Positions 4,475 through 7,864 of a stretch of 7,864 nt of DNA are shown piece by piece. The position numbers were made by a program, and so were the translations under genes. The notes below the pieces were generated by a model. The model had not been told where the DNA came from, made no database searches, and saw only the letters and a list, made by a program, of their open reading frames with translations. The first letter of the stretch is position 1. The number at the start of each line of letters is the position of its first letter. The DNA is from an uncultured Enterocloster sp. (GTDB lineage Bacteria > Bacillota > Clostridia > Lachnospirales > Lachnospiraceae), in the NCBI GenBank assembly GCA_944382045.1, contig CALWMT010000115.1:1-7864 (forward strand), written 5' to 3'.

Positions 4475-6709
4475 TCATTCCATTTTCTCAATCACATACA
4501 GCCGGGATGCGAAATCGCAGCTGGTCTTTCCCCCGTGAGGCGAATCCCCCGAGTTCTTATCACTGGCCACAAGCCCCGCATACATGAGCTCGTCCCCGTA
4601 GAACTCTCCCAGCGTCTCCCCGTCCTCGGACACCCGGTAGAGGGCCTCCGGGTCAAGCCCTGCCAGGCGCAGCCGGCTGTAAGGAGGATTGGGTACATTG
4701 AGAATGCGGTACCAGCCCGCGATGGCCTGTCCCCGGTCCCCGCTCACCGTCATCCATGCCCCGATATTTCCCTCAAAGGGGCTTTTTAGCCGGTAAAATG
4801 TGCCGAACTGCAGCAGGCTCCGCCATTTCTTCATAAAATCCACCTGGCTCTTCACCTGGTCCAGCTCCTCCCGGGTCATGCAGTTCAAATCCAGCTCATA
4901 GCCAAAGGTGCCAAAGCAGGCCACATTGGCCCGTGTGGACAGGGGCGTGCTGCGGTTTACCTGGTGGTTCGGGCAGGCGGACACATGGGCCCCCATGCTG
5001 CTCACCGGATAGCAGTAGGAGGTGCCGTACTGGATTTTAAGGCGCTCCACTGCGTCCGAGTCATCGCTGGTCCAAGCCTGGGGTGCATAGTAGAGAATGC
5101 CGGGGTCAAAGCGCGCTCCCCCGCTGGCACAGGATTCAAAGAGCACCGTGGGAAATGCGCTTGTGAGCCGCTCATACAAACTGTAAACGCCCAGAATATA
5201 GCGGTGGAACACCTCGCCCTGCCGGTCCGCAGGAAGGGACGGAGACCAGCACTCGGTAATGCTCCGGTTCATATCCCATTTTACATAGGACACCCTGCCG
5301 CAGCCCAGTATCTTAGCCATCATTTCATAAATACAGTCCACCACATCTTTTCTGGAGAAATCCAGCACATACTGGTATCTCCCGTGGGACTGAGTTCTCT
5401 CCGGCACAGAGAGAATCCAGTCCGGATGCGCCCGGTAAAGGCCCGAATCCTTGTTCACCATCTCCGGTTCAAACCAGAGGCCGAATTTCATTCCAAGGGA
5501 CTCTATCCTTTCCGCAAGCCCTCCAATTCCCTCGGGAAGGCGCTCCGGATTGGCCTGCCAGTCTCCCAGGCCTGCGCGGTCGCTGCTCCGCTTTCCGAAC
5601 CAGCCGTCATCCAGGACAAAAAGCTCAATTCCAGCGGCCTTTGCGGTCTTTGCCAGCCGGAGAAGCTTTTCCTCCGTAAAATCAAAATACGTGGCCTCCC
5701 AATTATTGATAAGGATGGGGCGTTCCCTATCCCTCCAGTATCCCCGGGCCAGCCGTTTTCCGTACAGCCTGTGGAAGATCTGGCTCATGTGGTTCATGCC
5801 CCGGTCCGTGTACACCATCACGGCCTCAGGAGTCTGAAATTCCTCCCCCGGCTCCAGCTTCCAGTCAAACCACTCTGGATGAATGCCCAAAAGCACCCGG
5901 GTGGTATCGTGGGTATCCACCTCCGCCTGGGCCAGGAAATTCCCGCTGTAGACCAGGCTGAAGCCCATGACCTCCCCCTGAAATTCGTCCGCCTCCGGCC
6001 GTTTTAAGATGATAAATGGGTTGTGCTCGTGGGAGGAATGGCCCCGCATGCTCCCCACCGACTGAATTCCCTGCTCCAGGCGGCGCGTCCGGGGATGACG
6101 CTCCCTGGACCAGGCCCCGGAAAACTGCACCCACTCATACGCGCAGTCCGGCAGGTCCAGGCAGAAGCTCATGGCCTTCAAGATGTGCACGGCCTCCCGC
6201 CCACGGTTCACAAAATGGGCGCTCCTGGCCAGAATTCCCGCCCCAGAAAACAATGTATAGAGAAGCTCCAGCTCCACTCCGGTGACCGGGTCCTCCAGGG
6301 TCAAAATCAGGGTTTCCGCCTCGCTGTCATTCTCCGTGTAGGTGGCAGGCAGTCCGGGAAGCTTCGGCTTCCCAGCCTCCACCCGATGGGATTTATAGCG
6401 AAAATCCGAAATGCGGCTTCCATTTTTCTGAAGAATCTCCACTGCTGGAAAACGATAGTCCGAGGAGCCGTACACCCCGTACTCCTGGCGCACATGCTCC
6501 AGTGATAATGTTCTCTCTTTTTCAAACACATAGGATGCCATGGCCCGGGGGACCATCTCAAGCAGATAGGAATAATCCTCCCTGGAATGGATTCTCCTTC
6601 CGCAGTACAGATTCCCCAGCTGCCCGTTCGGCAGAACGGTCATAATATAGCTGAAGCTCGTATTAAAAAGATGAAATGTCCTGCTTTTTTCACTGTAAGT
6701 AATGCCCAT
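4475..6709 (-). CDS. Alpha-galactosidase, glycoside hydrolase family 36
   Basis: The enzyme removes terminal alpha-1,6-linked galactose from sugars such as melibiose, raffinose and stachyose by a retaining mechanism. The 744-residue length is typical of bacterial GH36 enzymes: an N-terminal beta-sandwich (about 1-320), a central TIM barrel (about 325-640) and a C-terminal beta domain. The nucleophile is D479 in YVKWDMNR and the acid/base is D549 in WTSDDSD, 70 residues apart as in the Geobacillus enzyme AgaA. Substrate-binding motifs are present: NNWEA (335-339), LDDGW (366-370), WFEPEM (412-417), R444 and CASGG (527-531). There is no signal peptide, so it acts in the cytoplasm on imported sugar. 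The ATG at 6709 has AAGGAGG 7 nt before it. The regulator gene lies 97 nt upstream, a promoter sits between them, and a strong terminator follows. The sequence looks complete and functional. Confidence 0.97.
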   Translation of the reverse strand: MGITYSEKSRTFHLFNTSFSYIMTVLPNGQLGNLYCGRRIHSREDYSYLLEMVPRAMASYVFEKERTLSLEHVRQEYGVYGSSDYRFPAVEILQKNGSRISDFRYKSHRVEAGKPKLPGLPATYTENDSEAETLILTLEDPVTGVELELLYTLFSGAGILARSAHFVNRGREAVHILKAMSFCLDLPDCAYEWVQFSGAWSRERHPRTRRLEQGIQSVGSMRGHSSHEHNPFIILKRPEADEFQGEVMGFSLVYSGNFLAQAEVDTHDTTRVLLGIHPEWFDWKLEPGEEFQTPEAVMVYTDRGMNHMSQIFHRLYGKRLARGYWRDRERPILINNWEATYFDFTEEKLLRLAKTAKAAGIELFVLDDGWFGKRSSDRAGLGDWQANPERLPEGIGGLAERIESLGMKFGLWFEPEMVNKDSGLYRAHPDWILSVPERTQSHGRYQYVLDFSRKDVVDCIYEMMAKILGCGRVSYVKWDMNRSITECWSPSLPADRQGEVFHRYILGVYSLYERLTSAFPTVLFESCASGGARFDPGILYYAPQAWTSDDSDAVERLKIQYGTSYCYPVSSMGAHVSACPNHQVNRSTPLSTRANVACFGTFGYELDLNCMTREELDQVKSQVDFMKKWRSLLQFGTFYRLKSPFEGNIGAWMTVSGDRGQAIAGWYRILNVPNPPYSRLRLAGLDPEALYRVSEDGETLGEFYGDELMYAGLVASDKNSGDSPHGGKTSCDFASRLYVIEKME

Positions 6710-6747
6710 ACAGCCGCCTCCTTATTTATCCTTTAGAACTGTTATCC

Positions 6748-6776
6748 AGTATACGCCATACCGAGAGAAAAACCAG
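6748..6776 (-). promoter_or_regulatory. Promoter of the alpha-galactosidase gene
   Basis: On the - strand there is a good -10, TATACT (6748-6753 on the + strand). The hexamer 17 nt upstream, CTGGTT (6771-6776), is a poor -35. A good -10 with a weak -35 is usual for promoters that need an activator, which fits the adjacent AraC-type regulator. Confidence 0.5.
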
Positions 6777-6791
6777 ACCTCCATGTTGGGA

Positions 6792-6805
6792 AAATCAGTT
6801 GATTT
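6792..6805. promoter_or_regulatory. Palindrome upstream of the galactosidase promoter, candidate activator site
   Basis: AAATCA and TGATTT form a perfect inverted repeat around GT. It lies between the regulator stop codon and the galactosidase -35, centred near -57 from the expected start of transcription, a usual place for an activator. It is AT-rich and has no T-run, so it is not a terminator. The regulator as its ligand is an inference; AraC proteins often use direct repeats instead. Confidence 0.4.
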
Positions 6806-6806
6806 G

Positions 6807-7655
6807 TTAACTCTTCTGTGCCTGCTTTTGCTCAATCCGCATCCTCCGGTAGCGGGAGGGCGGCACCCCATTTTTCTCCTTAAAGGCCTTGGAAAATACC
6901 AGCGGGTCCCTGTAGCCGCAGGACAGAGCCACGCTTTCCACTGAAAAATCCGTGATAAGGAGAAGCTCCGCCGCCCGGGTCAGGCGGTAATTGGCCAAAT
7001 ACTCCTGGGGAGAAGCTCCCAATTCTTCCCGAAACAGAGTGTACAGATAGCTGCGGTTCACGCACACATAGTCCGCCACATCCGTAACCTGGATGGGCGT
7101 GCAGTAATTATTTTGAATAAATTCCACTGCCCGCCGAACATAAAGGCTTCCGTTCCTTTCTCCCGCCGGTGCCAAGGCGTCCAGATCCTGGGACAGGGCG
7201 CTGAAAAATGCGTACAGAAGCCCCTCCAGCATGAACTGGTTGGCTGCCGTGTAGGTATTGTGCTTCAGCATATCGAGAACAATTTCCTTGAGCCGCTCCC
7301 CCTGGCCGCTGCGAAAGGTAAGCCGGCTCTCCCCAAGCCCCATGCATAGGAGATACTCCGCGGCCCGCTCCCCGTCAAAGCCCACCCACAGGTACGTCCA
7401 GGGCTCCTTCCCGTCCGCCCGGTAAACCGTCTGCACGCCGGGCTTAATGAGAAATCCCTGGCCGGCCTCCAGAGCATAGGAAGCCCCTCCTGTCTGAAAC
7501 ACTCCCCTTCCCTTCAGAATATAGTGCACAATATAGTTGGGCCGGACCGCCGGGCCAAAGCTGTGCCCTGGTGCGCACTCCTCATACCCGCAGAAGCAGA
7601 GAAAGAGGTCAGAAAACTGCCTCCTTCCCTGCCGCAAAATATAGGAATCCATCAT
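6807..7655 (-). CDS. AraC-family transcriptional regulator, probable activator of the alpha-galactosidase gene
   Basis: The 282-residue protein has the two-domain form of sugar-responsive AraC regulators. Residues about 30-105 form the cupin-like sensing domain (HYILKGRGVF, then FLIKPGVQTVYRAD and WTYLWVGFDG). A helical linker follows, and about 175-275 is the DNA-binding domain with two helix-turn-helix units: IQVTDVADYVCVNRSYLYTLF (first half) and FSVESVALSCGYRDPLVFSKAF (second half), then NGVPPSRYR, the family's closing signature. The ATG at 7655 has GGGGAGGG about 7 nt before it. Homologues beside GH36 genes respond to melibiose or raffinose-type sugars; that role here is inferred from the neighbour. 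The gene is read in the same direction as the galactosidase gene and no terminator separates them, so read-through is possible. The ligand cannot be read from the sequence. Confidence 0.93.
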   Translation of the reverse strand: MMDSYILRQGRRQFSDLFLCFCGYEECAPGHSFGPAVRPNYIVHYILKGRGVFQTGGASYALEAGQGFLIKPGVQTVYRADGKEPWTYLWVGFDGERAAEYLLCMGLGESRLTFRSGQGERLKEIVLDMLKHNTYTAANQFMLEGLLYAFFSALSQDLDALAPAGERNGSLYVRRAVEFIQNNYCTPIQVTDVADYVCVNRSYLYTLFREELGASPQEYLANYRLTRAAELLLITDFSVESVALSCGYRDPLVFSKAFKEKNGVPPSRYRRMRIEQKQAQKS

Positions 7656-7708
7656 GCTTCATCCCTCCCCGCATTTTCCAACAGCCCGCAAATGTCTGCC
7701 TTTTCACC

Positions 7709-7738
7709 ATTATAACCATAGAACGCCCGCTCTGTCCA
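7709..7738 (-). promoter_or_regulatory. Promoter of the AraC-family regulator
   Basis: On the - strand, TGGACA (7733-7738), an 18-nt spacer and a perfect TATAAT (7709-7714) form a sigma-A promoter about 55 nt before the regulator start codon. Confidence 0.65.
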
Positions 7739-7756
7739 TACCGGCTCCCGCCCGCT
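7724..7756. repeat. Two CGCCCGCT direct repeats between the divergent promoters
   Basis: CGCCCGCT occurs at 7724-7731 and 7749-7756, 25 bp apart. The first copy lies in the spacer of the regulator promoter beside its -35, and the second touches the -35 of the + strand promoter. Such placement would suit a shared operator, but GC-rich 8-mers can recur by chance. Confidence 0.3.
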
Positions 7757-7784
7757 TTACAAACAAACCTCCGCCCGGTATAAT
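7756..7784 (+). promoter_or_regulatory. Strong promoter of the right-hand gene
   Basis: TTTACA (7756-7761), a 17-nt spacer and a perfect TATAAT (7779-7784) form a near-consensus sigma-A promoter. With the start expected near 7791, the mRNA leader before the ATG at 7810 is only about 20 nt and carries AAAAGGAGG (7792-7800). Confidence 0.8.
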
Positions 7785-7809
7785 GAAGCATAAAAGGAGG
7801 TATTTCACC

Positions 7810-7864
7810 ATGATAAAGCAAGTCAGCCTTTCCCAAATCACCGGCTTTGGGGTGGGCCATGCCC
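7810..7864 (+). CDS. Probable P1-family (DmpA-like) aminopeptidase, N-terminus only
   Basis: Only 18 codons are in the window (MIKQVSLSQITGFGVGHA), and the gene continues past its right edge. The I-x-GF-x-VGHA pattern matches the start of P1-family peptidases (L-aminopeptidase/D-amidase, DmpA type, MEROPS S58), which cleave themselves into two chains and release N-terminal amino acids. The catalytic residues lie outside the window, so the call rests on a short motif. The start is well supported: AAAAGGAGG lies 9 nt before the ATG, under a strong promoter. The gene is divergent from the AraC regulator and may or may not be controlled by it. Confidence 0.55.
   Translation, partial: MIKQVSLSQITGFGVGHA

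Noticed and set aside
4964..6007. Open frame of 347 codons on the + strand
   Set aside because: It lies wholly inside the alpha-galactosidase gene on the opposite strand. The product is Pro/His/Arg-rich, matches no family and has no ribosome binding site; it is a by-product of the GC-rich third positions of the real gene.
6807..6811. GTTAAC and the nearby AT-rich palindrome as a terminator of the regulator gene
   Set aside because: The stem is short and AT-rich and no T-run follows on the - strand.

Overview
The window looks like chromosomal DNA from a low-to-moderate GC anaerobic Firmicute, most likely a gut Lachnospiraceae-type clostridium. The signs are strong AAGGAGG-type ribosome binding sites, sigma-A promoters, lipoproteins with a Firmicute-style lipobox, and a GH36 alpha-galactosidase beside an AraC-family regulator. 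This placement is inferred from gene content and style, not from a marker gene.

Left part (1-1535, + strand). The window opens inside a short-type chromate (CHR family) transporter. A GC-rich hairpin follows, then a decayed fragment of a lipoprotein gene on the - strand. Next is a compact type II toxin-antitoxin pair with its own promoter: an AbrB/MazE-fold antitoxin and a PIN-domain toxin. The pair lies between two 86-bp near-identical direct repeats (507-592 and 1512-1597). The right repeat is the 3' end of the neighbouring lipoprotein locus. The left repeat is the same 3' end fused to a piece of the same gene's N-terminal linker, so the left side is an internally deleted second copy of the lipoprotein gene.

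Middle part (1536-4289, - strand). Two genes for secreted lipoproteins of unknown function follow each other with an 84-nt gap and no visible terminator between them, so they are probably one operon. The second one (1827-2993) ends at a TAG codon, yet the same reading frame continues for 96 more codons (1536-1826) without a good ribosome binding site. The simplest reading is one lipoprotein of about 485 residues interrupted by an amber codon.

Right part (4475-7655, - strand). An AraC-family regulator is followed by a complete 744-residue GH36 alpha-galactosidase with all expected catalytic residues. Two T-tailed hairpins end this unit. The galactosidase has its own promoter with a good -10, a poor -35 and a palindrome upstream, as expected for an activator-dependent promoter. 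The regulator probably senses an alpha-galactoside (melibiose, raffinose or similar) and activates the galactosidase; no transporter for the sugar is in view. At the far right, a divergent promoter region separates the regulator from the first 18 codons of a + strand gene that resembles a P1-family (DmpA-like) aminopeptidase.

I see no phage genes, transposase, CRISPR array, tRNA or rRNA. The points most worth a second look are the relic lipoprotein copy flanking the toxin-antitoxin pair and the in-frame amber codon. Neither amounts to a demonstrated new system.
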